The notes under the pieces are model-generated. The model was not told where the DNA came from. It saw only the letters and a list, made by a program, of their open reading frames with translations, and made no database searches. DNA of 64,000 bases, taken from NCBI RefSeq assembly GCF_017794965.1, contig NZ_CP051240.1, positions 2,108,001 to 2,172,000 of the forward strand, written 5' to 3'. This document shows, piece after piece, positions 18,595-26,485 of this stretch. The DNA comes from Alcanivorax sp. Its GTDB lineage: Bacteria > Pseudomonadota > Gammaproteobacteria > Pseudomonadales > Alcanivoracaceae. Position 1 is the stretch's first letter, and every line of letters begins with the position of its first letter. The translations under genes were made by a program, and so were the position numbers.

Positions 18595-18990
18595 ATGAAA
18601 ACCACCCTTCTCGCCGCATCGGTACTGGCCACCTCTCTCACCCTTGCAGGGCCGGCTACCGCCGAACAGCCGCAGCGCTCAGCACAGCCGGCACAGCCAC
18701 CCGCTGCCGCACAAACCCCGCTGCCCAAGGCTGAGGATTTTTCAGAACAGCAACTGGAAGCGTTCGTGGATTCACAGAAAGAGATGGGCAGCATTCAGCG
18801 TGAATACGCCAAAAAGCTGCAGAACAAGCAGGACAAGCCACAGGAAGCCATGGCGATCAGAAAGGAAGCGCAGCAGGCTCTCGCCTCTGCCGTACAGGAG
18901 AGCGGCCTGGAGGTGCAAACCTACAACCAGATTATCCGCTTAGCGCAAAATGATCAGGCGTTCCGTGCCCAATTGGAAGCCATGATGTAG
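18595..18990 (+). CDS. DUF4168-domain exported protein
   Basis: A 131-aa protein with a signal peptide ending near AGPATAEQ. A Pro/Ala/Gln-rich linker follows (about 24-45), then a helical, highly charged domain beginning FSEQQLEAFVDS that matches DUF4168. Function unknown; such proteins are periplasmic. GGAG lies about a dozen bases before ATG 18595. Upstream, GAACTT (18496-18501) followed after 15 bases by TCGCA faintly resembles a sigma-E/AlgU promoter. It is divergent from the SDR gene. Confidence 0.8.
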   Translation: MKTTLLAASVLATSLTLAGPATAEQPQRSAQPAQPPAAAQTPLPKAEDFSEQQLEAFVDSQKEMGSIQREYAKKLQNKQDKPQEAMAIRKEAQQALASAVQESGLEVQTYNQIIRLAQNDQAFRAQLEAMM

Positions 18991-19054
18991 CGCCCCTCGT
19001 GCGGCCAGACGGCAGCACCGGGCCATGCCCGGGCTGCCAGCCGCCGTGTCAGGA

Positions 19055-21016
19055 TTAGAAATCCACCTGCAGGCCTAGCCAGTAGCGACGGCCATCTTCC
19101 ACATAGCCGTATTCCTCCTGGAAGATTTCCTTGTCGGCCACATTGTAGATGCCGGTATTCAACTTGGCCTGTGGCGACAACCTGAAGCCGATCCCGGCAT
19201 CCACCAGAGTGGTGGACGGGGCAATGATGGCACTGTTGGAAGGCCCGGTGGTGGGCTGACTTTCCTCACTGCGATAACGCACCGTGGCCCACGGGGAAAC
19301 CACGTCCGTGGCCTGCCAGTCCAGCTGCAGGCTGGCCAGATGCTCAGGCAACTGAGTCAGCGGCTCGCCTTTGTATTCACCGGATTTCTGCTCGGAGTCG
19401 GTAAAGGTATAACTCAGGTTCACCGACAGCACCTTGGCCAGCGTGGACGAGAGCGCAAATTCCACCCCCTGGGTTTCTGCTTCGTCCACATTCACCCGGT
19501 AGGTCGGATCAGAACCAAACTGGTTCGCCCCGTCGGTACAAATCGTCACCGGACAGGCAATACGGGTGATCTTGTCTTCGAAATCCGTATGGAACACGGT
19601 CACGTTCGCCATCAGACGGCGGCCGGCGTTGTAATACAGTCCCAGCTCCTGGTTCACGGAGGTCTCCGGCTCCAGATCCGGATTACCGTAAATATTCCCG
19701 CCCCGGCTCACCTGGCCCCAGTCCGGAATCACTTCACGCAGGGAGGGGGAACGGAACCCGGTGGATACCCCGCCTTTCACGGTCCAGCGAGGGCTGAAGC
19801 CCCAGACGCCATACAGTCGCGGACTCACATGACTGCCGTAATTTTCATCATCATCCATGCGTGCGCCCACCGTGAGGAAGAAGGTATCAGTGAGCATCCA
19901 TTCATCTTCTGCAAACAGGGCCCACTTTGCGTTCTCCACCCGGGTACGGTCTGAAATCCGGTTGGATGTATCGTCACGGAGTTTTTCTTCGGTGAAATCC
20001 ACCCCCACGCTGACCATGTGATCACCCAGTGGCATCAGCAGGGTACTCTTGGCGTTGTCGTTGGTAATGATCATTTCACGGCTTTCGTTTTCCGCCCGCT
20101 CGCGCTGCAGATAGGTTTCCGAAGTCCCGAACCCCCATCGGCCCGTGTGCTGGATCGACCAGGCGTCTCGGGTGTGCTCGGAAAAGGCATCGCTGCACCC
20201 GCCGCGACCGCAATCCGAGGTGGGCTGGGTACGCCCCATCAGCCCCTGCCGGGTATCCACAGAGCTGCTCGCCTCCAGGGAAATGTCCTGGTTATCCGTG
20301 GGGGTCAGAGTCAGGCGGGCATTCAGGTTCTTCAGCTCTTTCTGCTCGAAACCATCCACAAACCCGTCTTCCTGACGATTGTAGAAGCCACCATAGAGCT
20401 GCAACCCGGCGGTACCTTCCTTGAGCGGGCCACTGACACTGAAGTTGCCCTGGGTAATATCCCCGGAACGGGAGTCATCCTGGATCACAGTATCCACCTG
20501 GGCGGTCCCCCCCCATTTGTCCGCGACCTTGCGAGTGATGATATTGATCACCCCGCCCATGGCATCGGAACCATAAAGGGTAGACATGGGGCCCCGGATC
20601 ACTTCAATACGCTCAATGCTTTGTACCGGCGGCAACCAGCTCTGCTCGAAACCGGCACTGCCATTGGGACGGGTTTCGCGGGTAGAAACCGGTTTGCCGT
20701 CCACCAGAATCAGGGTGTATGAGGCCGGCATGCCACGAATGACGATGTCCGTGCCGTTGTCCCCGGAGCCCCCGCCAGTGACCACCACACCGGGCACATC
20801 ACGCAAAACATCCGTGACATCCTGGTAATAGCGCTCTTCGATCTGTTCCCGGCCGATAACACTGATGGAAGCCGGAGCATCCTCCACCTGCTGGGCATAA
20901 CCGCCTGCGGTGACAGACACCTGCCCCAGTTCGTACGCATCCTGCTGATCGTCAGCCCAGACAGCACTACTGGCCGTGCTGATCGCCAGCGCCAACGCCC
21001 CCAAACGTATCGTCAT
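19055..21016 (-). CDS. TonB-dependent outer-membrane receptor, catecholate-siderophore type (CirA/IrgA-like)
   Basis: A 653-aa receptor with a signal peptide (MTIRLGALALAISTASSAVWA), a TonB box region (ELGQVSVTAGG), a plug domain with IERIEVIRGPMSTLYGSDA, and a beta-barrel ending in aromatic VDF. I chose ATG 21016 because GAGGAGG stands seven bases upstream; a longer reading to 21043 lacks a site. The plug sequence resembles CirA/IrgA/FepA receptors for ferric catecholates. AT-rich sequence upstream (21075-21125) contains only weak Fur-box matches (about 11/19). It lies beside a two-component system and an iron-linked PepSY operon. Confidence 0.9.
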   Translation of the reverse strand: MTIRLGALALAISTASSAVWADDQQDAYELGQVSVTAGGYAQQVEDAPASISVIGREQIEERYYQDVTDVLRDVPGVVVTGGGSGDNGTDIVIRGMPASYTLILVDGKPVSTRETRPNGSAGFEQSWLPPVQSIERIEVIRGPMSTLYGSDAMGGVINIITRKVADKWGGTAQVDTVIQDDSRSGDITQGNFSVSGPLKEGTAGLQLYGGFYNRQEDGFVDGFEQKELKNLNARLTLTPTDNQDISLEASSSVDTRQGLMGRTQPTSDCGRGGCSDAFSEHTRDAWSIQHTGRWGFGTSETYLQRERAENESREMIITNDNAKSTLLMPLGDHMVSVGVDFTEEKLRDDTSNRISDRTRVENAKWALFAEDEWMLTDTFFLTVGARMDDDENYGSHVSPRLYGVWGFSPRWTVKGGVSTGFRSPSLREVIPDWGQVSRGGNIYGNPDLEPETSVNQELGLYYNAGRRLMANVTVFHTDFEDKITRIACPVTICTDGANQFGSDPTYRVNVDEAETQGVEFALSSTLAKVLSVNLSYTFTDSEQKSGEYKGEPLTQLPEHLASLQLDWQATDVVSPWATVRYRSEESQPTTGPSNSAIIAPSTTLVDAGIGFRLSPQAKLNTGIYNVADKEIFQEEYGYVEDGRRYWLGLQVDF

Positions 21017-21131
21017 GATTCTGCCTCCTCGAAAATTCGCCAACAGCGAGTGGATTCACGCCCCCGGCAAAAAAATGAATGTTATTCAGTTCGGCAGATG
21101 ATATTGATTGCTATTTGCAATTAAAGAAGAT

Positions 21132-21144
21132 TTACATTCTATAC
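21132..21144 (+). promoter_or_regulatory. Candidate operator TTACATTCTATAC upstream of the TonB receptor
   Basis: This 13-mer matches 12 of 13 bases of TTACATTCTTTAC at 23281-23293, in the divergent region of the same cluster. It overlaps the stop codon of the histidine kinase and lies 116 bp upstream of the receptor start. The pairing suggests a shared binding site, perhaps for the adjacent OmpR-family regulator. Confidence 0.35.
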
Positions 21145-22497
21145 GGCGGCACAGGCAGGTAGCTGCATATGAATAATCAAACCGGGATGCGCGTTTTCGG
21201 CCCACATCTCTCCCCCCAGGCGGGTCAACGCCCGCCGGGCAATACTCAGGCCCAGTCCGAAACCGGTTTCGTTGCGGGCCGCCTCCAGGCGCACAAAGGG
21301 AGAGAAGATGGTTTCCAGACTGGCGTCGGGGACACCGGGGCCCTGATCGGTGAGGGTCAGGTGCCAGACGTCCCCTTCCCGGCTCCCTGACAGCACAATG
21401 CTGCCGTGTGCCGGTGAGTGACGGATCGCGTTTCTTACCAGGTTTTCGAATGCCTGAGCCAGCACATTCAGGTGTCCGTGCACGCAGGCCTGCGCTGGTA
21501 ACTGGCAGGGAAACCGCTCCCGTGCCCAGCCACTTTCAAAACCGGCATTATCCACCACCAGATCCCACAGGGCGTGGATAGAGATCCCTTCCAGCATGCT
21601 GCTGTCCACCTGGGTATCCTGCCAGCCCAGCGCCAGGGTATCGTCCACCAGGTCACGCATACGCGCCAACTCAGCCGCCAGACGTTCCCGCAGGGCAGCT
21701 TCATCCATAGGGCTTTCCAGTGCGACAGCAAGACGACTCAACGGGGTGCGCAGCTCATGGGACATGTCGTTCAACAACTGCTTCTGGGTACTCATCATGG
21801 TCGACACCTTGTCGGCCATGCGGTTGAAACTCCGTGCCAGCTCACCAAACTCATCTCGGCGCTGGACCACCGGCGCCCCGACCCTGGCGGCGGTGTCGTC
21901 CTTGAAATGCAACACCTGATCCTGCAGGGCACGCAGCGGCCCACGAACCCGCCAGAAAAGCAGCAACCCCAGCAACAGTGCCGACACGGCAGGTATCCCC
22001 ACCAGCAGGCCGCTCTCCAGATAGGGCCAGTAGGTTCCGGGACGGTAGCGCGGCGGCAGCTGAAGGATCAGCCGTGGGGCGTCCTTTTCTGCGGAGAACG
22101 GAATACCGATATAGGGCATCCGCTTTCCATAACGGAAACTCATCAAACCATTCAGACTGCGTTGAAAACGCAACCCTGCACGTTCCCGTTCGGTGAGCGG
22201 CGTACCGCTGAGTGACTGATCCTCGTGATCCACCACCATGATGTTGCCCGCTTCTTTCTCGCGCATCATGGCCAGCCACGCGGCCACCCCCTGCTCGCCC
22301 TCATCCCGCCAGGCCTGTTCGGCTTCAGCGGCGTAGCCGCTGAGTACTTGCCGGGCCTCACTCCCCAGCCGCTGGGCATCGCGGCGCAACTCTCCCATCA
22401 GCCAGACCCCCAGCACCATGGTCATCACTGCCGTGAGCACCAACACAATGGCAAGTCGCCAGAACAGGGAATGGGGGGCCAGCCAGGCACAGCGCAT
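21139..22497 (-). CDS. Sensor histidine kinase (PmrB/QseC-like)
   Basis: A 452-aa membrane kinase. TM1 is at about residues 14-35, a periplasmic domain spans about 36-160, and TM2 is at about 162-183. A HAMP-like linker follows, then the H-box MSHELRTPLSRL with phospho-acceptor His247. The ATPase motifs are DQGPGVPD (G1) and GFGLGLSIARR (G2). It is the second gene of a regulator-kinase pair: its ATG overlaps the regulator stop by one base (TAATG). The setting with a TonB receptor and Fur-like boxes suggests it senses iron or a siderophore-related envelope signal; this is inference. Confidence 0.9.
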   Translation of the reverse strand: MRCAWLAPHSLFWRLAIVLVLTAVMTMVLGVWLMGELRRDAQRLGSEARQVLSGYAAEAEQAWRDEGEQGVAAWLAMMREKEAGNIMVVDHEDQSLSGTPLTERERAGLRFQRSLNGLMSFRYGKRMPYIGIPFSAEKDAPRLILQLPPRYRPGTYWPYLESGLLVGIPAVSALLLGLLLFWRVRGPLRALQDQVLHFKDDTAARVGAPVVQRRDEFGELARSFNRMADKVSTMMSTQKQLLNDMSHELRTPLSRLAVALESPMDEAALRERLAAELARMRDLVDDTLALGWQDTQVDSSMLEGISIHALWDLVVDNAGFESGWARERFPCQLPAQACVHGHLNVLAQAFENLVRNAIRHSPAHGSIVLSGSREGDVWHLTLTDQGPGVPDASLETIFSPFVRLEAARNETGFGLGLSIARRALTRLGGEMWAENAHPGLIIHMQLPACAAV

Positions 22498-23207
22498 TAG
22501 CGGGAATCCATCACCAGGGTGTAGCCCTGCCCCCAGACGGTGCGCACCGGGGAATCCGGCATACCGGCATCGCGCAGCTTGCGGCGCAGATGACTCACAT
22601 GCAGGTCCAGACTGCGGTCATGGCGGCCACAGCCGCGATACAGCACCGTCTGATAAAGATAGGGTTTGCTGAGCGTCTCACCACGGTGCGCCATGAGCAC
22701 CTGCAACAAACGGAATTCGGTGGTGGTCAATCCCAGATCCTGCCCGTTGAAGCTAGCTTTCTGCTCCACATCATTCAGTTGCAGCCCGCCTGTCTGGACC
22801 AGCTGCCCGTGCAGATTGCGCTCCAGCGCAACCCGCCGTAGCACCGCATCCACGCGCACACCCAGCTCAGCCATGCTGAAGGGTTTGGCCACATAATCAT
22901 CTGCGCCGCTGATCAGGCCCTGGATGCGAGCTTCCTCATCCCCCAGGGCCGACACCACAATCACCGGCACGGTACAGCGCTGGCGCAGGTTAGCCAGTAG
23001 CTCCAGACCGTTGAGCCCGGGCAGGAGAATATCCAGCAGCACCAGCTCATAGTCTCCACTGGCCGCCTGCGCCAGTCCGTCAAGACCATCCTGGCAAACA
23101 GCGACCTGATACTGGCGGCTTACCAGAAAATCGCGCAGATGTTCGCCGAGAAGAGGGTCATCCTCAATTACCAGCAGGCGGGCAGAAAGGTTGGCAATAG
23201 CATTCAT
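22497..23207 (-). CDS. OmpR-family response regulator
   Basis: A 236-aa regulator. The receiver domain has acidic residues IEDD (14-17), phospho-acceptor Asp59 (LLDILLPG) and Lys108 (AKPF). A C-terminal winged helix ends with the family-typical VRTVWGQGYTLVMDSR. It is first in the two-gene operon with the kinase. A Fur-like box (23210-23228) lies immediately before the start codon, where a ribosome binding site would be; no Shine-Dalgarno sequence is visible, so the start is a little uncertain. Confidence 0.92.
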   Translation of the reverse strand: MNAIANLSARLLVIEDDPLLGEHLRDFLVSRQYQVAVCQDGLDGLAQAASGDYELVLLDILLPGLNGLELLANLRQRCTVPVIVVSALGDEEARIQGLISGADDYVAKPFSMAELGVRVDAVLRRVALERNLHGQLVQTGGLQLNDVEQKASFNGQDLGLTTTEFRLLQVLMAHRGETLSKPYLYQTVLYRGCGRHDRSLDLHVSHLRRKLRDAGMPDSPVRTVWGQGYTLVMDSR

Positions 23208-23209
23208 TC

Positions 23210-23228
23210 GCGAATGATAAGAATTATT
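23210..23228. promoter_or_regulatory. Fur-like box at the response-regulator start
   Basis: GCGAATGATAAGAATTATT matches 14 of 19 positions of the Fur consensus GATAATGATAATCATTATC. It is two bases upstream of the response-regulator ATG (minus strand), a position where bound Fur would block transcription or initiation. Confidence 0.55.
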
Positions 23229-23280
23229 ATTACAGCGTTCCAGCTTTTCCGGTGAATGACATTCAATTTTTCCGACTGCC

Positions 23281-23293
23281 TTACATTCTTTAC
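23281..23293 (+). promoter_or_regulatory. Candidate operator TTACATTCTTTAC in the divergent iron-cluster promoter
   Basis: Twelve of 13 bases match the site at 21132-21144. It lies between the two Fur-like boxes, 74 bp from the response-regulator start and about 70 bp from the PepSY gene start. Confidence 0.35.
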
Positions 23294-23312
23294 GTGCGCG
23301 AACCTATATATC

Positions 23313-23331
23313 AATAACAATTCTCATTAAC
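23313..23331. promoter_or_regulatory. Fur-like box upstream of the PepSY/DUF2271/DUF4198 operon
   Basis: The minus strand GTTAATGAGAATTGTTATT matches 14 of 19 positions of the Fur consensus. It sits 20-32 bp upstream of the PepSY gene start, where it would overlap the core promoter. Confidence 0.6.
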
Positions 23332-23350
23332 ATCGCTCCTCAATCTGATA

Positions 23351-23968
23351 TTGAGTCTGGCAGTGAACAAGAAACGTAAAGCTTTCTGGCTGAAACAGCT
23401 TCACCAGTGGCACTGGGTCACCTCCGCCCTCTGTCTGATCAGCCTGCTGCTGTTCAGCATTACCGGCATCACCCTCAACCATGCCAATGATATTGCCGCC
23501 GAGCCGGCAATCCGCAGCCTGGAAGGCCAGCTTCCAGAACCGTTAATAGCCTCCCTTTCCGGTCTGGAACAAGGCCCACTGCCCGTCCCGGTGCAGCAAT
23601 GGCTGCAGGCACAATGGGACCTGGACAGTGCCCACAAGGCCGCGGAATGGGCCCCGGATGAGGTCTATGTCGCCCTGCCCCGCCCCGGCGGTGACGCCTG
23701 GCTGGCGATCACTCTGGACAGTGGCGAAGTGATGGGCGAAATCACTGACCGTGGCTGGATTGCGTTCTTTAACGACCTGCACAAGGGACGCCATACCGGC
23801 ACGGCATGGGCCTGGTTCATCGACATCTTTGCGGTCGCCAGCTTGCTGTTCGCCCTGACCGGATTGGGGCTGATGATGCTCCACGCCAAACGCCGTCCCG
23901 CCACCTGGCCGGTTACCCTCGCCGGTCTGGTGCTGCCCTGGCTGCTGATCGTTTTCTTCATGCATTAA
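23351..23968 (+). CDS. PepSY-associated transmembrane protein
   Basis: About 205 aa with a PepSY-TM architecture: TM1 near the N-terminus (LCLISLLLFSITGITLNH), a periplasmic domain of about 100 residues, TM2 (WFIDIFAVASLLFALTGLGL) and TM3 (TLAGLVLPWLLIVFFMH). PepSY-TM proteins next to TonB receptors are linked to ferric-siderophore reduction or uptake. Start uncertain: TTG 23351 or GTG 23363, neither with a clear ribosome binding site. It leads an operon with the DUF2271 and DUF4198 genes. A similar trio is, from memory, Fur-controlled in Shewanella (SO1188-1190). Confidence 0.82.
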   Translation: MSLAVNKKRKAFWLKQLHQWHWVTSALCLISLLLFSITGITLNHANDIAAEPAIRSLEGQLPEPLIASLSGLEQGPLPVPVQQWLQAQWDLDSAHKAAEWAPDEVYVALPRPGGDAWLAITLDSGEVMGEITDRGWIAFFNDLHKGRHTGTAWAWFIDIFAVASLLFALTGLGLMMLHAKRRPATWPVTLAGLVLPWLLIVFFMH

Positions 23969-23988
23969 AGGACATCAAAGGAAATGCC

Positions 23989-24477
23989 ATGCGTGTACTA
24001 CTGACTCTCTGTCTGGCCCTGGTAGCCAGTCACTCCCTGGCGGAAAGCTTCCGTGTTGAAGTGGAAGTTCCACGTCTGCGGGTAGCGGAATACCACGCCC
24101 CCTATGTGGCGTTCTGGGTAGAAAACCCGGACCGCAGCACCATCCTTCCACTGGGACTGTGGTATGACGACCAGGAGAAATGGCTCAAGGATATCCGCCA
24201 ATGGTGGCGCCGCACTGGCCGGGGCCAATCCAAACCCTACGACGGTCTGACCGGTGCCACCCGCCCACCGGGCAAGCACAGCATTGATTTCGCCGAACTG
24301 AAGGCGCTGCAGGACCTGGCGCCCGGAGAGTACGAACTGATCGTCGAAGCGGCCCGTGAGGTCGGCGGACGCGAAGTACTTCGCCTGCCGTTCCAATGGC
24401 CCGCTGAACAAGCGCAGACACAGCAAGCCAACGGCGACAACGAACTGGGCTCTGTCACGTTGACCATTACGCCCTGA
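23989..24477 (+). CDS. DUF2271 periplasmic protein
   Basis: A 162-aa exported protein with signal peptide MRVLLTLCLALVASHSLA, followed by a beta-rich domain with the DUF2271-typical APYVAFWVENPD and ILPLGLWYDD segments. The start is ATG 23989, preceded by AAAGGA; an out-of-frame ATG at 23984 is ignored. It follows the PepSY gene by 20 bp and precedes the DUF4198 gene by 33 bp. Its function is unknown, but it travels with PepSY and DUF4198 in iron-regulated loci. Confidence 0.85.
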   Translation: MRVLLTLCLALVASHSLAESFRVEVEVPRLRVAEYHAPYVAFWVENPDRSTILPLGLWYDDQEKWLKDIRQWWRRTGRGQSKPYDGLTGATRPPGKHSIDFAELKALQDLAPGEYELIVEAAREVGGREVLRLPFQWPAEQAQTQQANGDNELGSVTLTITP

Positions 24478-24510
24478 TTAATATTCCTGACACCGTAAAA
24501 GGAGAGCACC

Positions 24511-25317
24511 ATGCCTTCCCTGATGAAACAGCTTGGTCTGGCCACCCTGCTGGCCGCCGCCCTGCCGGCCCACGCCCACAAACTGTGGTTACTACCCAGT
24601 CATACCGCCGTATCCGAACCGCAGTGGGTGACGGTGGATGCCAGTATTTCCAATGAAATCTTTGGCTTCGAGCGCGCCTACCCGGTCGATGCACTGAAAG
24701 TCACCGGTCCGGATGGCGAGTTGGCGACAGTGGATAACGCCACCCGCATGCACACGCGCAGCGTGTTTGATGTGCAGCTGGAGCAGCAAGGCAGCTACCG
24801 CATTGCAGTCGCCCAGCCCGGCTTTTTCCTGATGTACGAAGTGGACGGCGAGCGCAAGCGCGCCCGGGGCAATGACGCAGAAAAAATGCTCAAGGAACTG
24901 CCGGCCAACGCCAGCAACGTAAAAATGATGGAATCCCATAACCGGCTGGAAACCGTGGTCACCCTGGGCGCGCCCAACACCACCGCACTCACCCCCACCG
25001 GCAAAGGGCTCGAGATCGAATTCCTGACCCACCCCAATGACCTGTACGCCGGGGAAACCGCACAGTGGCGCCTGCTGGTGGATGGCAAGCCCGCCAAGGA
25101 CCTGAAAGTGGAACTGGTCCCCGGCGGTACCCGCTACCGCGACAGCCAGGAAGACTGGGCCGTGACCAGCGACAAGAAAGGACTGGTGAACATTACCTGG
25201 CCCGCCGCCGGCCGTTACTTCCTGGAAGTCGGCACCACAGACAAGCAGACCAGCCACAAAAAAGCCGACCAGCGCCGCCTGCAATATCTGGGTACGGTGG
25301 AAGTGCTGCCAATGTAG
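24511..25317 (+). CDS. DUF4198 periplasmic protein
   Basis: A 268-aa protein with a signal peptide ending LPAHAHKLWLLPS, a typical DUF4198 start where His residues follow the cleavage site. The mature protein has Ig-like beta domains, including THPNDLYAGETAQWRLL. Members are associated with nickel or iron transport loci (NikM-like). AAAGGAGAGCACC gives a strong ribosome binding site. It is the last gene of the operon; a heptamer array starts just after the stop, followed by a strong terminator. Confidence 0.85.
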   Translation: MPSLMKQLGLATLLAAALPAHAHKLWLLPSHTAVSEPQWVTVDASISNEIFGFERAYPVDALKVTGPDGELATVDNATRMHTRSVFDVQLEQQGSYRIAVAQPGFFLMYEVDGERKRARGNDAEKMLKELPANASNVKMMESHNRLETVVTLGAPNTTALTPTGKGLEIEFLTHPNDLYAGETAQWRLLVDGKPAKDLKVELVPGGTRYRDSQEDWAVTSDKKGLVNITWPAAGRYFLEVGTTDKQTSHKKADQRRLQYLGTVEVLPM

Positions 25318-25318
25318 T

Positions 25319-25672
25319 AAGGCCTGACGCTGGACGCCCGACGCCTGACGCTAAAAAGCTCCGCACCCGGAAAGGTGCGGAGCTTTTTTAGGTTCATCGT
25401 GGGTAAGCAGGTAGGAGCGATGCGAAGAATGTCTCCGCCCTGATCCTGCGTAGAGGTTGCCAGATTCCTGACGCCCGACGATAAAACCACCACACCGGGT
25501 TACCTCTTGCGATTGTTCTTCATCACCCCGTTTTAGCAATAACCGGCAGGCTGAGCCTCAGATTTTTACACCATTAGAGCCTTTCAGGGAGTGCCGCCTC
25601 CAGGCCAGGATTTGCCTTGCGCAGAGCGTTCTTTTCCGGCAATAGGCATCCGGCGTCGAGCGTCAGGCGTTC
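25319..25672. repeat. CTGACGC-type heptamer arrays in the DUF4198/pdxJ interval
   Basis: The left array at about 25323-25352 reads CCTGACG/CTGGACG/CCCGACG/CCTGACG. A short middle copy is at 25468-25483. The inverted array at about 25650-25668 reads CGGCGTC/GAGCGTC/AGGCGTT. The stop codon of pdxJ (TGA, 25665-25663) lies inside the inverted array. Between them are the terminator at 25353-25390 and about 260 bp without a gene. Confidence 0.65.
25353..25390. terminator. Strong bidirectional terminator after the DUF4198 gene
   Basis: An 11-bp stem AGCTCCGCACC/GGTGCGGAGCT with loop CGGAAA (25357-25384) is flanked by A5 on the left and T7 on the right. It ends the iron operon on the plus strand and could also stop readthrough from pdxJ. 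Confidence 0.9.
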
Positions 25673-26394
25673 AAACGATCTATCAGATCGCGCATGTCTT
25701 TCACCGCCTGATGCAAACCGCTGATGACTGCCCGGGCGATGATGCCGTGGCCGATGTTCAGTTCGTTCATGCCGGGAATTTCAGCAATGGGCAGGGTGTT
25801 GTGGTAGTGCAGGCCGTGGCCGGCGTTTACCACCAGGCCGAGTTCCAGTGCCAACGCAGTGGCTTCACGGATGCGCTGCAGCTCCTTTTGCTGAGCCTCA
25901 GGGGTTTCCGCATCGGCGTAGTGGCCGGTGTGGATTTCAATGGTCGGGGCACCACATTCACTGGCGGCACGTATCTGCGCCGGATCTGCATCAATGAACA
26001 GGGACACATCAATGCCGGCCTCCCCCAGCGTCGTGCAGCACTGGGCAATCCAGGCCTGATTGCCAACCACATCCAGTCCTCCTTCTGTGGTCAGTTCCTC
26101 GCGCTTTTCCGGCACCAGACAGCAATGCGGCGGCTTGATCCGCGTGGCGATGGCAACCATCTCTTCGGTGGCCGCCATTTCCAGATTCATGCGTGTCTGC
26201 AGCGTCTGCGCCAGCAGCTCCACGTCCCGGTCATTGATATGACGACGATCCTCACGCAGGTGAACGGTAATCCCGTCCGCCCCTGCCTGCTCCGCCACCA
26301 ACGCCGCCTGCACCGGCTCCGGATAACGGGTGCCACGTGCCTGACGCAGGGTGGCAACGTGATCGATATTAACGCCGAGAAGGACTCTGGACAT
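25663..26394 (-). CDS. pdxJ: Pyridoxine 5'-phosphate synthase
   Basis: PdxJ condenses 1-deoxyxylulose-5-phosphate with 3-amino-1-hydroxyacetone phosphate to give pyridoxine 5'-phosphate, the last ring-forming step of vitamin B6 synthesis. The 243-aa TIM barrel has GVNIDHVATLRQARGT at its start and HLREDRRHINDRD and MNLEMAATEEM further on. I chose ATG 26394 because AAGGTG lies six bases upstream; an in-frame GTG nine bases earlier overlaps that site. It is the last gene of the lepA operon. Its final codon and stop are formed by a heptamer array. Confidence 0.96.
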   Translation of the reverse strand: MSRVLLGVNIDHVATLRQARGTRYPEPVQAALVAEQAGADGITVHLREDRRHINDRDVELLAQTLQTRMNLEMAATEEMVAIATRIKPPHCCLVPEKREELTTEGGLDVVGNQAWIAQCCTTLGEAGIDVSLFIDADPAQIRAASECGAPTIEIHTGHYADAETPEAQQKELQRIREATALALELGLVVNAGHGLHYHNTLPIAEIPGMNELNIGHGIIARAVISGLHQAVKDMRDLIDRLNA

Positions 26395-26455
26395 GAAATT
26401 CACCTTAAACGCTTTTATGAGGCCCTCCGTGCGGGGACTCTCGGAATGTTTTTCT

Positions 26456-26485
26456 AGCTCGTAGCTCGTAGCTCGTAGCTGATTT
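26456..26485 (-). repeat. AGCTACG heptamer array immediately 3' of recO
   Basis: On the minus strand AGCTACG is repeated three times and followed by AGCTAG. It starts five bases after the recO stop codon. No inverted partner is visible nearby. Confidence 0.75.

Noticed and set aside
21070..21120. A strong Fur box before the TonB receptor.
   Set aside because: The best match is only about 11/19, too weak to list as a site.
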